A stretch of 42,916 nt of DNA from JBLHKW01 sp047618565 (GTDB lineage: Bacteria > Planctomycetota > UBA1135 > GCA-002686595). A program made the translations under genes and the position numbers. The DNA is taken from the NCBI GenBank assembly GCA_047618565.1, contig JBLHKW010000019.1:1-42916 (forward strand), read 5' to 3'. This document shows, piece after piece, positions 17,810 through 26,295 of the stretch (position 1 is its first letter; each line of letters begins with the position of its first letter). Below the pieces are notes generated by a model. It was not told where the DNA came from. It did not search any database and saw only the letters and a program-made list of their open reading frames with translations.

Positions 17810-18963
17810 TCGTTCGCAATCCGCTGGAAGACGGGCGTGAGCAGCGCGCGGCGTTGTTCGCGATCCGCGCGCGCGGCATCGTTCTGGGCCTCGAGGGTGT
17901 CGTCGCGGGAATCGAAGAGGCCGCCGTAGGCAAATGCGGCAAAGGCCCCGATCTCGGACGCCGCCTGCAGCAGCTGGCGTTTCCGAAGCTGCACATCGCC
18001 CTGGGCGATCATCGTCCCGAGCACGACATGGGTTTCACCGCCCAGGTTGCGCCAGACGCCGAGGCGCTTCCTGAAGAGCTCCTCGTCCGCGGTGTAGTTC
18101 ATGGGGAACACCACGTCGAGCAGTCCCTCCGACAGCCACCCGACCACATCTTGAAAATGATCGAGGGCGCGCTCGGGATCGGCTCCGACGGCTGCGGAGA
18201 GCACCAGCTCGGGCGCGCGCCTCTTGACCGCCACGCGGATCTCGCGCAGCAGGCGCGTGACCTGCTCCGAGCGCCAGGCGTCCCAGGCCTGCGGATGCTC
18301 CTCGGGTTTGCCGCCGCTGGCGCGGGTGAACAGGGAGACCGAGCCCGGATCGCGCGGGTAGTCCCGACCGCTACCCGTCGGGATCGCCGGCGACTCGTTC
18401 GGAAAACGCAGGTAGTCGAGGTGCAGCCCATCCACCGCGTAGTTGCCGACGATCTCGGTCATGATGCCGACCAGGTACTTGCGCACCGCGGGCAGACATG
18501 GGTTGAGGCTCACGTAAAAGCGCTCGCACAGGGGCTGACGCTTGCCGTGCTGGTCATACCAGAACCACTCGGGTCGCTGGTAGTAGAGGTGTTCCTGATG
18601 GGCCGGCAGCTTTGTCCCCCACCAGCCGGGCATGACGTTGACCCAGGCGTGCAGGCCGAGGCCCCGTTCGTGTGCGCGATCGATGGCCACCTGCAGCGGA
18701 TCGAAGCCCGGATCCTTCCAGCCCAGCTGCTCGGCCCAGGGCTCCAGCTTCGACCGATAGAAGACCGTCGCGTTGCCGCGCACCTGAAACAGCACCGTGT
18801 CGAAGCCCAGATCCGCGCAGCGGTCGATCGCGCGCCGAACATCCTCCGCCGAGCGGTAGTCGAAACGGGTCACCCAGAGTGCACGCTGCGGCAGCTCACG
18901 GGGTGCCTGCGCACGCGCCCCCGTCATGAAGCACAGGGCGAGCACGACGCCGATCACGCTCAC
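17806..18963 (-). CDS. Family-10-like glycosyl hydrolase (GHL10, DUF187-type), secreted
   Basis: A 385-residue predicted TIM-barrel hydrolase. After a signal peptide (VIGVVLALCFMTGARA) come the GHL10 features: RALWVTRFDYRSAEDV, FDTVLFQVRGNATVFY, LHAWVNVMPGWWG, and the conserved VDGLHLDYLRFP, then the strand VVFPMNYTADEE and AFAYGGLFDSRDD near the end. In related proteins this domain acts on cell-wall or other glycans, but the reaction is poorly defined. The start is GTG 18961-18963, overlapping the symporter stop as GTGA. The same frame is open far upstream (to 20550), but that is the antiphase shadow of the symporter gene. The signal peptide implies a substrate outside the cytoplasm, and the symporter would then import the product. 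Confidence 0.9.
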   Translation of the reverse strand: MSVIGVVLALCFMTGARAQAPRELPQRALWVTRFDYRSAEDVRRAIDRCADLGFDTVLFQVRGNATVFYRSKLEPWAEQLGWKDPGFDPLQVAIDRAHERGLGLHAWVNVMPGWWGTKLPAHQEHLYYQRPEWFWYDQHGKRQPLCERFYVSLNPCLPAVRKYLVGIMTEIVGNYAVDGLHLDYLRFPNESPAIPTGSGRDYPRDPGSVSLFTRASGGKPEEHPQAWDAWRSEQVTRLLREIRVAVKRRAPELVLSAAVGADPERALDHFQDVVGWLSEGLLDVVFPMNYTADEELFRKRLGVWRNLGGETHVVLGTMIAQGDVQLRKRQLLQAASEIGAFAAFAYGGLFDSRDDTLEAQNDAARADREQRRALLTPVFQRIANE

Positions 18964-20699
18964 TCGTCCGCGAGAAACGAGCGTCGATCGAGAACGAGAG
19001 CAAACAGGAAGGCGACCAAGCTGCCACATGGGATGTACCAGGGAAACGCGATGACACGATCGCCGTCGAATGTAGCGTATCGCCAGAGTCCGATCACGAC
19101 TCCGAAACCAACCAGCAGCGCCAGGCTCTGCAGGACCAGGGCCAGGCGCAGCGCCGGCTGCACCCACAGGGGACGCAGACGCAGGAGGATCCAGGCCAGA
19201 GCCAGGCAAGCCAGCCCCGCCCAGCAGACCCACAGGGCCCAGGGCGCGTGCCAGACCAGGGCGAAGACGACCAGGATAGACAGGGGCGCGGACCAGACGA
19301 AGCCGCTCGCACCCCGGCGTGGCCCCAGGTAGGCCAGGAAGAATGCGGCCAGCAAGGCCCCGCCCGTGTAGCCCATCATCGCCAGCGCCAGGTCGAGCAG
19401 GGAGTCGTAACGGTCCGCAATCCAGCTCATTCCGATGGCCGCGGCACAGAGCAGGACGCCCCAGATGAGGACGCAGGTACGGGACAGGAACAGGGTCTCG
19501 CGGACACCGGGCTCGCGCTCTGCTGCGCGCCCCAGTCGACGGCGCAGGGGCAGCACAAACGTCGACATCGACGTCTGCGAGAGGGCGGCCAGGATCGAAT
19601 CGAGGCTCGAGATCGCGGCCGCGAACGCACCCGCGATCACGAGACCGCGCAGCCCAGTCGGGATCGACGTGCTGATGAAGACCGGGAAGACGCGATCGGG
19701 TTGCGAGGCGACGGACGCGGCCAGGTCGCCCGTCAACGGGTGCTCGCGGTAGAAGGCCCACAGTCCGACCCCGACGATCGCCACCGCGAAGGTGATCACG
19801 ATCGACAGGGTGCTCCAGAGCATCGCACGACGGGCGTCGATGGCGTTCTTGCAGCACAGCAGCCGCTGGGTGATCAGTTGATCCGTTCCGTAGGGTCCGA
19901 TATTGCCCCACGGCGCCGCGATGCAAGCGACCCAGATCGTGTACGCCCGCGTCGGGTCCCAGCGCGTGTCGAAGAAGCGGAACTTGCCCGCCGCAAGGCC
20001 GTCCGACAGGGCCGCTCCGAGTCCGCCAGAGACCCGATCGTGCACGACCCACAGGCTGACGCCTATCCCCACGATGAAGAGCATGAACAGGAACACGTCG
20101 GTCCACACGACCGCTGCGATGCCCCCCATCCAGGTCCAGACCACCGCCACGACACCGATGACCAGCACGGACGTCACGAGCGGGTCCCAGCCCACATGTG
20201 CGCTGAACCACTCCAGCTCGGGCGCCAGGAGCACCTGCAACACAACCGCCGTCAGGTAGACCCGGGCCGATTGCCCAAGCACACCACCGAGGGAGAAGAG
20301 CACGGTCGTCATGCAACGTACGCCCTCGCCCAGGCGCGCGCCCATGTAGTCGTAGGGGCTGTAGATTTCCTCCTCGAAGTAGGCCGGCACCAGAATGTAA
20401 GCCACCACGGCGCGCGCCAGAAAGGACCCGATCAGACCCAGCTGCAGGTAGGTGATGTCGCCGCCTTCCCTGAAGACCACGGACGGCAGGCTGATGTAGG
20501 TCACAGCCGAGATCTCCGTCGCGATGATGGACGCGCTCACCGCCAGCCATGGCAACTTGCGTCCGCCCAGGAAGAAGTCGCGCATGGAGCTCTGGCGACC
20601 GGCCAACGTCTTGCCGAGCACCGTGATCAAGAACAACACGCCCGCGACGACCATCCAGTCGACGGAGCTGAAGGACGTAGCGCTCTCACCTGCGGTCAT
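18960..20699 (-). CDS. Sodium:solute symporter (SSS family)
   Basis: A 579-residue integral membrane transporter with about 13-14 spans that uses the sodium gradient to import a solute. Family marks are DFFLGGRKLPWLAVSASIIA near the start, the ATEISAVTYISLP helix, YSPYDYMGARLG, and the GTDQLITQRLL signature in the middle. The C-terminal part carries extra spans after residue ~420, as in larger family members. ATG 20699 is 3 bases past the stop of the upstream kinase-like gene, with an AGGTGG ribosome-binding site 8 bases before it. The substrate cannot be told from sequence; its neighbours point to a sugar derivative, amino sugar or peptide. Confidence 0.94.
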   Translation of the reverse strand: MTAGESATSFSSVDWMVVAGVLFLITVLGKTLAGRQSSMRDFFLGGRKLPWLAVSASIIATEISAVTYISLPSVVFREGGDITYLQLGLIGSFLARAVVAYILVPAYFEEEIYSPYDYMGARLGEGVRCMTTVLFSLGGVLGQSARVYLTAVVLQVLLAPELEWFSAHVGWDPLVTSVLVIGVVAVVWTWMGGIAAVVWTDVFLFMLFIVGIGVSLWVVHDRVSGGLGAALSDGLAAGKFRFFDTRWDPTRAYTIWVACIAAPWGNIGPYGTDQLITQRLLCCKNAIDARRAMLWSTLSIVITFAVAIVGVGLWAFYREHPLTGDLAASVASQPDRVFPVFISTSIPTGLRGLVIAGAFAAAISSLDSILAALSQTSMSTFVLPLRRRLGRAAEREPGVRETLFLSRTCVLIWGVLLCAAAIGMSWIADRYDSLLDLALAMMGYTGGALLAAFFLAYLGPRRGASGFVWSAPLSILVVFALVWHAPWALWVCWAGLACLALAWILLRLRPLWVQPALRLALVLQSLALLVGFGVVIGLWRYATFDGDRVIAFPWYIPCGSLVAFLFALVLDRRSFLADE

Positions 20700-20702
20700 G
20701 GG

Positions 20703-21776
20703 TCAGTCCACCTGGGCCGGCCAGCCGAGAGCGCGCGCCACGGTTCCGAGTACAGGTGCACTGCGCAGGCGCGACGGGACCAGGAAACCCGGCCCACGTG
20801 CGGCCGATCCGATGCCCTGCTCCAGGCGCGCGCGCAGCGGCGCTGCGAAGCAGACCTCGAGTTCGGGGTCAGCGAACAGGGCGGCCGCCCGTTGAGCGAG
20901 CACCACGCGCTGCAGCAGCACGCCGCGCGCCTGCAACAGGGTGAAGCGTTCGGCCAGGAAGTCGGCCAGCGCACGGGCCAACTCCTGCAGCACGCCCCGT
21001 GCAACCTGCAATCCGGCGCGCGCGGCGGGCTCGGGATAGGCGCATGCCCGCGCGCTGTCCTCGCCCACCTCACGCCAGCGCCGGGTCAGGGCGGACATCG
21101 AGAGCTTGTCCTCCTCGCAACGGCCACTCTCATCCGCCTGCCATGGCACACGCCATCCATCCGGAAAGCCCTGCGCCTCACACAGCCGACCGTCGACCTT
21201 GAGGGACTCGGCCACGCCCGTACCGCAACCGACAGCGTAGGCGTGCTCGACGCCGACAAACGCCCCATCGACGCCAAACTGCTCGCCCCAGCCGGCCGCG
21301 GTTCCGTCCGAGTCGATGCTTGCGGGCGGCCTCAACCGCGGGAGAGAACCGTCGCGCAGGGCGCGTTCGAGCTCGTCGAGAAACCGCGGCTGACGGGGCC
21401 CGTTGCGAACGGCGAGCAGGCCGCGCCGATCGCTTCCGGTGCGCCCGGGAGCGCACAGAGCCAGCTGCACGGAGCCCCGATCGGCGACCTCGGGAGCGCG
21501 TCGCGCCAGCTCGCATACAGCCTGCGCGTAGACGCCGATGCGATGAGCTCCAGCGGCACGCTCCTCGGCTCCCACATCGACGCAACCACGGGCGAGCTCG
21601 GTCAGCTGGCGCCCGAGCTCGACCGGGCTAAATCCGGGTTCAGCCCCGAACGCGTGCTCGACAGGGGCTCCGAGCAGCGCCAAGCGGCCGCCGTCGAGCA
21701 CGCGCACGGCACCCGCCTTGACGCTGGTCGCACCACCGTCGACACCGATCCAGACATCGTTACCAGCGTTGAGCAA
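20703..21776 (-). CDS. Sugar-kinase-like ATPase (BadF/BadG/NagK-ROK superfamily)
   Basis: A 357-residue actin-fold ATPase. The phosphate-1 motif GVDGGATSVKAG is at residues 11-22, a DSDGTAAGWGE segment near 155-165 matches the second acidic motif of ROK/NagK-type kinases, and AVGCGTGVAES near 181-191 is the adenosine/phosphate-2 region. Families of this build phosphorylate N-acetylglucosamine, N-acetylmuramic acid or glucose; a BadF-family kinase (MurK) is known to act on MurNAc and GlcNAc. The only usable start is TTG 21774-21776, with no clear ribosome-binding site, and the frame is open to 21872, so the true start is uncertain. It is first in the operon, 3 bases before the symporter. Exact substrate is unknown. 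Confidence 0.8.
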   Translation of the reverse strand: MLNAGNDVWIGVDGGATSVKAGAVRVLDGGRLALLGAPVEHAFGAEPGFSPVELGRQLTELARGCVDVGAEERAAGAHRIGVYAQAVCELARRAPEVADRGSVQLALCAPGRTGSDRRGLLAVRNGPRQPRFLDELERALRDGSLPRLRPPASIDSDGTAAGWGEQFGVDGAFVGVEHAYAVGCGTGVAESLKVDGRLCEAQGFPDGWRVPWQADESGRCEEDKLSMSALTRRWREVGEDSARACAYPEPAARAGLQVARGVLQELARALADFLAERFTLLQARGVLLQRVVLAQRAAALFADPELEVCFAAPLRARLEQGIGSAARGPGFLVPSRLRSAPVLGTVARALGWPAQVD

Positions 21777-21915
21777 GGGCGACAGATCGTGGCCACTGGC
21801 CGCTGCGGATGGAAGGCCGAAGGCTTCAAAAGCCCGGGCGCGAGCACAAACGGCGGACGGCGCCGCCCCCGGTCAGGGAGCGACGCCGTCGTTCGGTCAG
21901 GTGGCGGGGAGTCCC

Positions 21916-24900
21916 CTACTGGAAGCTCACCTCAACACCGTTCGTCAGGTTGAACCCGGTGCCGCCCGGTCCATTCTGATCCCGATACCACAGCTGGAAG
22001 TTCCAGGTCGTGCCGGCAGCGATCAGCGCCAGCGCCGGCACCGTCAGGTTGAGAGCACGATCCACCATGCCGCTCATATCCGCCTGACTGATGGGCTGGA
22101 TACGCTGGGTCTGGCCGCCGACGCAGCGGAAACCGTCCCCGAAGGCCACCTGGATCTGGTTCGGGCCATAGAAGTGGATCCCGAAGACATTCGGCGGCAG
22201 GGCGCTGGTCTGCAGGCGGAACGCGTTGTCCCCCACGACCGAGCTCCCCTGGCCACGCATCTCGGCGCCGCTCCCGACGGAGTTGGGAGCGCCGGGACAG
22301 TAGACCGCCCCGACGAACTCGCACTCGTCGGGCACACCGTTGCCGTCCGTGTCCATGCTCGAACCCGAGCTCAGGTCGCACTCGTCCGGGATCCCGTTGC
22401 TGTTGCAATCGGGCCCCGTCTCGCAGTCATCCGGGGTGCCGTTGCTGTTGCAGTCGTTTCCGGCCAGCTCGCAATCATCGGGCGTCCCGTTGCTGTTGCA
22501 GTCGTTGCCGACCAGCTCGCAGTCATCCGGGGTGCCGTTGTTGTTGCAGTCATTGCCCGCGATCTCGCACTCGTCCGGGATCCCGTTGCTGTTGCAATCG
22601 GGCCCCGTCTCGCAGTCATCCGGGGTGCCGTTGCTGTTGCAGTCGTTTCCGGCCAGCTCACAATCATCGGGCGTCCCGTTGCTGTTGCAGTCGTTGCCGA
22701 CCAGCTCGCAGTCATCCGGGGTGCCGTTGTTGTTGCAGTCATTGCCCGCGATCTCGCACCCGTCCGGGATCCCGTTGCTGTTGCAATCGGGCCCCGTCTC
22801 GCAGTCATCCGGGGTGCCGTTGCTGTTGCAGTCGTTTCCGGCCAGCTCGCAATCATCGGGCGTCCCGTTGCTGTTGCAGTCGTTTCCGGCCAGCTCGCAA
22901 TCATCGGGCGTCCCGTTGCTGTTGCAGTCGTTGCCGACCAGCTCGCAGTCATCCGGGGTGCCGTTGCTGTTGCAGTCGTTGCCGACCAGCTCGCAATCGT
23001 CCGGGATCCCGTTGCTGTTGCAATCCGGCCCGGTCTCGCAATCGTTGGGGATCCCGTCGTTGTCGCAGTCCGGCTCGCAGGCGTCCGGGTTGCCGTCGTT
23101 GTCACAATCCGGATCGCAATCGTCGAGCGTGCCGTTGTTGTCACAGTCGTTGCCAAGAATCTCGCAGTCATCGGGCAGGCCGTTGTTGTTGCAGTCAAAT
23201 TCGCCCAGCTCGCAGTCATCCGGAACACCACTGCCGTCGCAGTCATTGCCGACCAGCTCGCAGTCGTCCGGAATGCCGTTGCTGTTGCAGTCCAGGATGA
23301 CGACATCGCAGTCGTCCGGCACGCCGTTGCTGTCGCAGTCGTTGCCGCCCAGCTCGCAATCGTCCGGAATCCCGTTGTTGTTACAGTCCAGGCTCATGAC
23401 ATCGCACTCGTCCGGCACGCCGTTGCTGTTGCAGTCGTTGCCGCCCAGCTCGCAGTCGTCCGGAATCCCGTTGCTGTTGCAGTCCGGGCCGGTCTCGCAG
23501 TCGTCCGGCGTCCCGTCGTTGTTGCAATCGGTCTCACAACCGTCGGGCATCCCGTCGTTGTCGCAATCCGGATCGCATTCATCCGGGATACCGTTGCTGT
23601 CGCAGTCCTGACTGAAGCCACCGGAGATATCCAGCGCATCGTCGATGCCGTTGCTGTTGCAGTCGGCAATGCCAGGGAATGTCAGCTCCGCGATCCAGGT
23701 GCGCCAGGTGTTCGCGCTCGGACCCGTGTACTCCTGGACCGTCCAGAACGTCATGTCGTCCGCCGGGTCCACGCTGGTCAGGCTGTAATCACCCCAGCGG
23801 TTGCGTCCGAAGCTGTCGGTAATCTGATAGGAGTTCTGGCCGGCCTTGTACTCGATCGGGATGGACATCTGTCCGGCCGGATCCGTGGACTTGCGGCCAC
23901 AGAAATATGCGCCGGGGAACTGGTTCGCGCTGGAACCTGTGAACCCCATCACAACGTCGTTGGCGGCGTTGACCGCGATGGTCGGCATCACGAAGCCGAG
24001 CACGCCATCGTCGACCGTGCCGGACTGGACCAGGCTCAACGTCAGCGGGTTGATCTCATACCAGCGCACCGCGGCACGACCGTTGCGAGCCACCGCGTGC
24101 GCAGCCCAGACGGACCCGTTGCGGTAGACCGCGTTCATCAAACGGTCGTCGACCGAATCGATGGGTATGGACGCACCCATGGCCGGAACGTCGGGAGGCG
24201 TGCTGAAGAACGGCACGGGCACGTTGCCGAGGTTCGTCAGTGTCGGACTGTTCCGCGGTCCGGTCACGCGCCGCAGGCGCAGGTTGGTCGCGTTGTTCCA
24301 GGAGATGATGTACTCGGGTCCGGGCGTCCCGTAGGTGGTGCAGGGTTGCATCGCGCCCTGCCAGGGCAAGCCCCGGAAGGCCGTGACGGCGCCCAGGCTC
24401 TGACTCCCGGCGACGAGCGGTGCCTTGTCGATCACGAAGATCGTCATGGTCACGTTGTTCGAGAAGAACATCGCGAACTCGATGTAGACACCGTTCTGGT
24501 CGACTCCGAGGGTCGGATAGTCGGGGAACGCGCCGTTGTCCGCGCCCTGGGTCACGATGATCTGGCTCGTGAAATAGGCACCGGTCGGATCACTGGTCGC
24601 CGAAACCGCCAGGTAGACGCGCTGATCGAAGTCGGTCGTGATCGCGAAGAATCGCTGCGAATGCGGGTCGAAGAGCACGCGCGCATCACCCACCGAATTG
24701 CCCGTATTGAAGAGCGATGTCTGCGCGATATTGACCACGCGCGTGCCGTTCTTCGTGAATACGGAGTAGTTGGCGTTGGTGGCCTCGACGAAGTGGTTGA
24801 GGCCCGCGGCGCCGACCGTATCCGGCGGAATGAAGTTCGCGCCCGGGTCGAAGAGGATCGCTCCGCGGAAGTTGCGCTGGATGGTGGGCGATGTACCCGA

Positions 24901-25731
24901 GCCGCCGAACGCGTAGCTCTGGGTGCCGTTGGGCTGGATCTGGACGCCGCCGGGATCGCGCGTCAACGGCTGCTCGATAACCTCGACCTGGGCCTCGTAG
25001 TCGCCCGTGCCAGCCTCCCACGTCAATCCGCGGTAACCGGATCCGGTGAGCTTGCTCTTGAAACCGAGGTCGTCGAAATCGACCACGACCGGGCGCGCCT
25101 CGGCGCCCTCGACAGGCGTGTAGGTGAGGTCGTCGAGACCGTACCAGGCGGCTCCACCGACGGCGGCCTGGGCCTCGAAGACCACGCGGTCCACGCCCTC
25201 GAGCGCGATCTCAAACCAGACTGGCTCGGCGCCGACCTGGGTGAACCACTTCGTGCCGGCGACCTCGACCCCAGCGCGGAATCCGACCACGCGCACGCCC
25301 GCGGGCCACACGGAAGTGCCCGACTGACCGGCGATCCACACGCCGTCCAGGTCGACCAGCGACGGGAAGCCGATGCCCATGCTCGTGTCGCCCCACTTGT
25401 TGGCGACGTAGCGCTCGCCCGAATGGGTGGGCTGCAGGGCGCTCGCCGACGGCACGGCCCACACGCCATGTGCCCCGTTGCGCGCACGCTGGATCAGCGT
25501 CTGCTCCAGGGGCTGGCGTGCCTGCTCGCGATGCAGGTCCATGATGTTGATGATGCGGCCCTCACCGATGGCCGACGCGGGAACCCGCTCGCCGGTCGAC
25601 GAAGAGGGTGCCTGGCCGGGCTCGGCCGACTGGGGCAACGCCGGGGCCAGGGCCAGGGACGTCCCGGCCAGGGCGATGGATGCCAGGAGACTGAGGGGAA
25701 CGCGGAACGCGGAACAGGAGTGGTCTTGCAT
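21916..25731 (-). CDS. Large secreted protein with about 29 DCNxNGxPDDC calcium-type repeats
   Basis: A 1271-residue secreted protein. The signal peptide starts at ATG 25731 (hydrophobic core LSLLASIALAGTSLALAPAL); the frame is open to 26181 but only this start gives an export signal. Next is a domain of about 150 residues (…WYGLDDLTYTP), then a beta-rich, propeller-like region of about 450 residues (VLFDPHSQRFFAITTDFDQ, RWGDYSLTSVDPADDMTFW). About 29 tandem repeats follow, each with DxNxDG-type acidic residues suited to binding Ca2+ and two cysteines. A terminal domain (YCPGAPNSVGSGAEM…GVEVSFQ) resembles the C-terminal domain of many planctomycete secreted proteins. It probably sits at the cell surface or is released. 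It is the nearest upstream gene to the sugar-kinase operon on the same strand, 139 bases away. Confidence 0.92.
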   Translation of the reverse strand: MQDHSCSAFRVPLSLLASIALAGTSLALAPALPQSAEPGQAPSSSTGERVPASAIGEGRIINIMDLHREQARQPLEQTLIQRARNGAHGVWAVPSASALQPTHSGERYVANKWGDTSMGIGFPSLVDLDGVWIAGQSGTSVWPAGVRVVGFRAGVEVAGTKWFTQVGAEPVWFEIALEGVDRVVFEAQAAVGGAAWYGLDDLTYTPVEGAEARPVVVDFDDLGFKSKLTGSGYRGLTWEAGTGDYEAQVEVIEQPLTRDPGGVQIQPNGTQSYAFGGSGTSPTIQRNFRGAILFDPGANFIPPDTVGAAGLNHFVEATNANYSVFTKNGTRVVNIAQTSLFNTGNSVGDARVLFDPHSQRFFAITTDFDQRVYLAVSATSDPTGAYFTSQIIVTQGADNGAFPDYPTLGVDQNGVYIEFAMFFSNNVTMTIFVIDKAPLVAGSQSLGAVTAFRGLPWQGAMQPCTTYGTPGPEYIISWNNATNLRLRRVTGPRNSPTLTNLGNVPVPFFSTPPDVPAMGASIPIDSVDDRLMNAVYRNGSVWAAHAVARNGRAAVRWYEINPLTLSLVQSGTVDDGVLGFVMPTIAVNAANDVVMGFTGSSANQFPGAYFCGRKSTDPAGQMSIPIEYKAGQNSYQITDSFGRNRWGDYSLTSVDPADDMTFWTVQEYTGPSANTWRTWIAELTFPGIADCNSNGIDDALDISGGFSQDCDSNGIPDECDPDCDNDGMPDGCETDCNNDGTPDDCETGPDCNSNGIPDDCELGGNDCNSNGVPDECDVMSLDCNNNGIPDDCELGGNDCDSNGVPDDCDVVILDCNSNGIPDDCELVGNDCDGSGVPDDCELGEFDCNNNGLPDDCEILGNDCDNNGTLDDCDPDCDNDGNPDACEPDCDNDGIPNDCETGPDCNSNGIPDDCELVGNDCNSNGTPDDCELVGNDCNSNGTPDDCELAGNDCNSNGTPDDCELAGNDCNSNGTPDDCETGPDCNSNGIPDGCEIAGNDCNNNGTPDDCELVGNDCNSNGTPDDCELAGNDCNSNGTPDDCETGPDCNSNGIPDECEIAGNDCNNNGTPDDCELVGNDCNSNGTPDDCELAGNDCNSNGTPDDCETGPDCNSNGIPDECDLSSGSSMDTDGNGVPDECEFVGAVYCPGAPNSVGSGAEMRGQGSSVVGDNAFRLQTSALPPNVFGIHFYGPNQIQVAFGDGFRCVGGQTQRIQPISQADMSGMVDRALNLTVPALALIAAGTTWNFQLWYRDQNGPGGTGFNLTNGVEVSFQ
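22320..23668 (-). repeat. Coding tandem repeats, 39-48 bp units with 189-bp higher-order copies
   Basis: About 29 units encode D-C-x-x-N-G-x-P-D-D-C plus a short linker (GP, GN, SL). In the 3' part of the gene (22380-22950) whole blocks of four units repeat every 189 bases: the same sequence tcgtccggga recurs at 22382 and 22571, and the next block at 22760 differs there by a single base. Near-identity of the blocks points to recent slippage or unequal crossing-over, while units nearer 23.6 kb are more varied. Confidence 0.9.
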
Positions 25732-26295
25732 GGACAGCAGGGGGTTTTCGAGCTGGGGAAGCCCGGATCTGACGGGTGAACCAAGGAGAGGGTGATGGGG
25801 GCCTCGAGCCACCATCAGGGTTCGGCACACTCCGATGTTACAATCCTGTTGCCGTTCCAGGGGAGATGCCTTCCTGGCTCTTTTGGAGGGGCCTGGCGCC
25901 CGCTCGGCCGGGCCTGGCTGGCGGACGAACACTCCCGGCACCCAGCCCCAACCCGTTCGGAAGCGAGCGCGGGGCGAGCGCAACCGCACATTTCTCGGAA
26001 CCCGGGCGGCAACGAGGCCAGTCAGGACTGGAGGCGCCCCAGGCATGATTTTTGCAGTGCACCCCGTGATCCTTCTCTTCGTGGCCCCCACACGCAGGCC
26101 GCCGGAACACGCTGCTCGAGCAGATTCGCTTGCCACGTGCTTCGAGTGACCGGTAAGCTCAGGGACTCGGACGGTGATCACCGTTCCAGATTATTCAATA
26201 GGTAAGGCTCGGACCTGCTGAAGCATGCCCCAGGGCCGGATGGCCCGGCGCCATTCCGACAGCGACCCGTCCCCTCAATCGTCAAAGCCCCCCCC
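25732..26295. other. 564-bp divergent intergenic region
   Basis: It separates the repeat protein (minus) from the 1096-aa lipoprotein (plus), so it should hold promoters for both. No convincing -35/-10 pair and no RNA gene was recognised. Frames crossing it lack coding character. The only distinct signal is the palindrome at 26171-26184 and the A+T-rich pocket just after it (AGATTATTCAATAGG). Confidence 0.6.
26171..26184. promoter_or_regulatory. 14-bp perfect palindrome, possible operator
   Basis: ACGGTGATCACCGT is its own reverse complement and lies 112 bases before ATG 26296, next to a short A+T-rich patch that could be a -10 region. Such a site suits a dimeric regulator. No regulator gene is adjacent; function is inference. 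Confidence 0.3.

Noticed and set aside
18964..20550. The 5' extension of the GHL10 frame, giving a 914-residue fusion-like product
   Set aside because: The extension lies entirely inside the symporter gene in another frame. The signal peptide at GTG 18963 and its GTGA overlap with the symporter stop show the real start.
21777..21915. Possible terminator between the Ca-repeat gene and the kinase-like gene
   Set aside because: Only weak stems such as GACGGCG/CGCCGTC are present and no T-run follows, so it is not supported as a terminator.
19248..21953. A 901-codon plus-strand open frame
   Set aside because: Antisense to the symporter and the kinase-like gene; composition is Arg/Gln/His/Asp-rich as expected of a G+C-driven shadow, with no domain.
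22320..23668. Regularly spaced repeats that might suggest a CRISPR array
   Set aside because: The units are 39-48 bp, codon-periodic, lack unique spacers, and lie inside an open reading frame encoding cysteine/aspartate repeats.
21718..25779. A 1353-codon plus-strand frame with repeated VAVAV/VIRxPVAVAV motifs
   Set aside because: It is the exact antisense of the Ca-repeat gene. The repeated pattern is the mirror of the DCNxNG repeats, and the minus-strand product has a signal peptide and known domain order.
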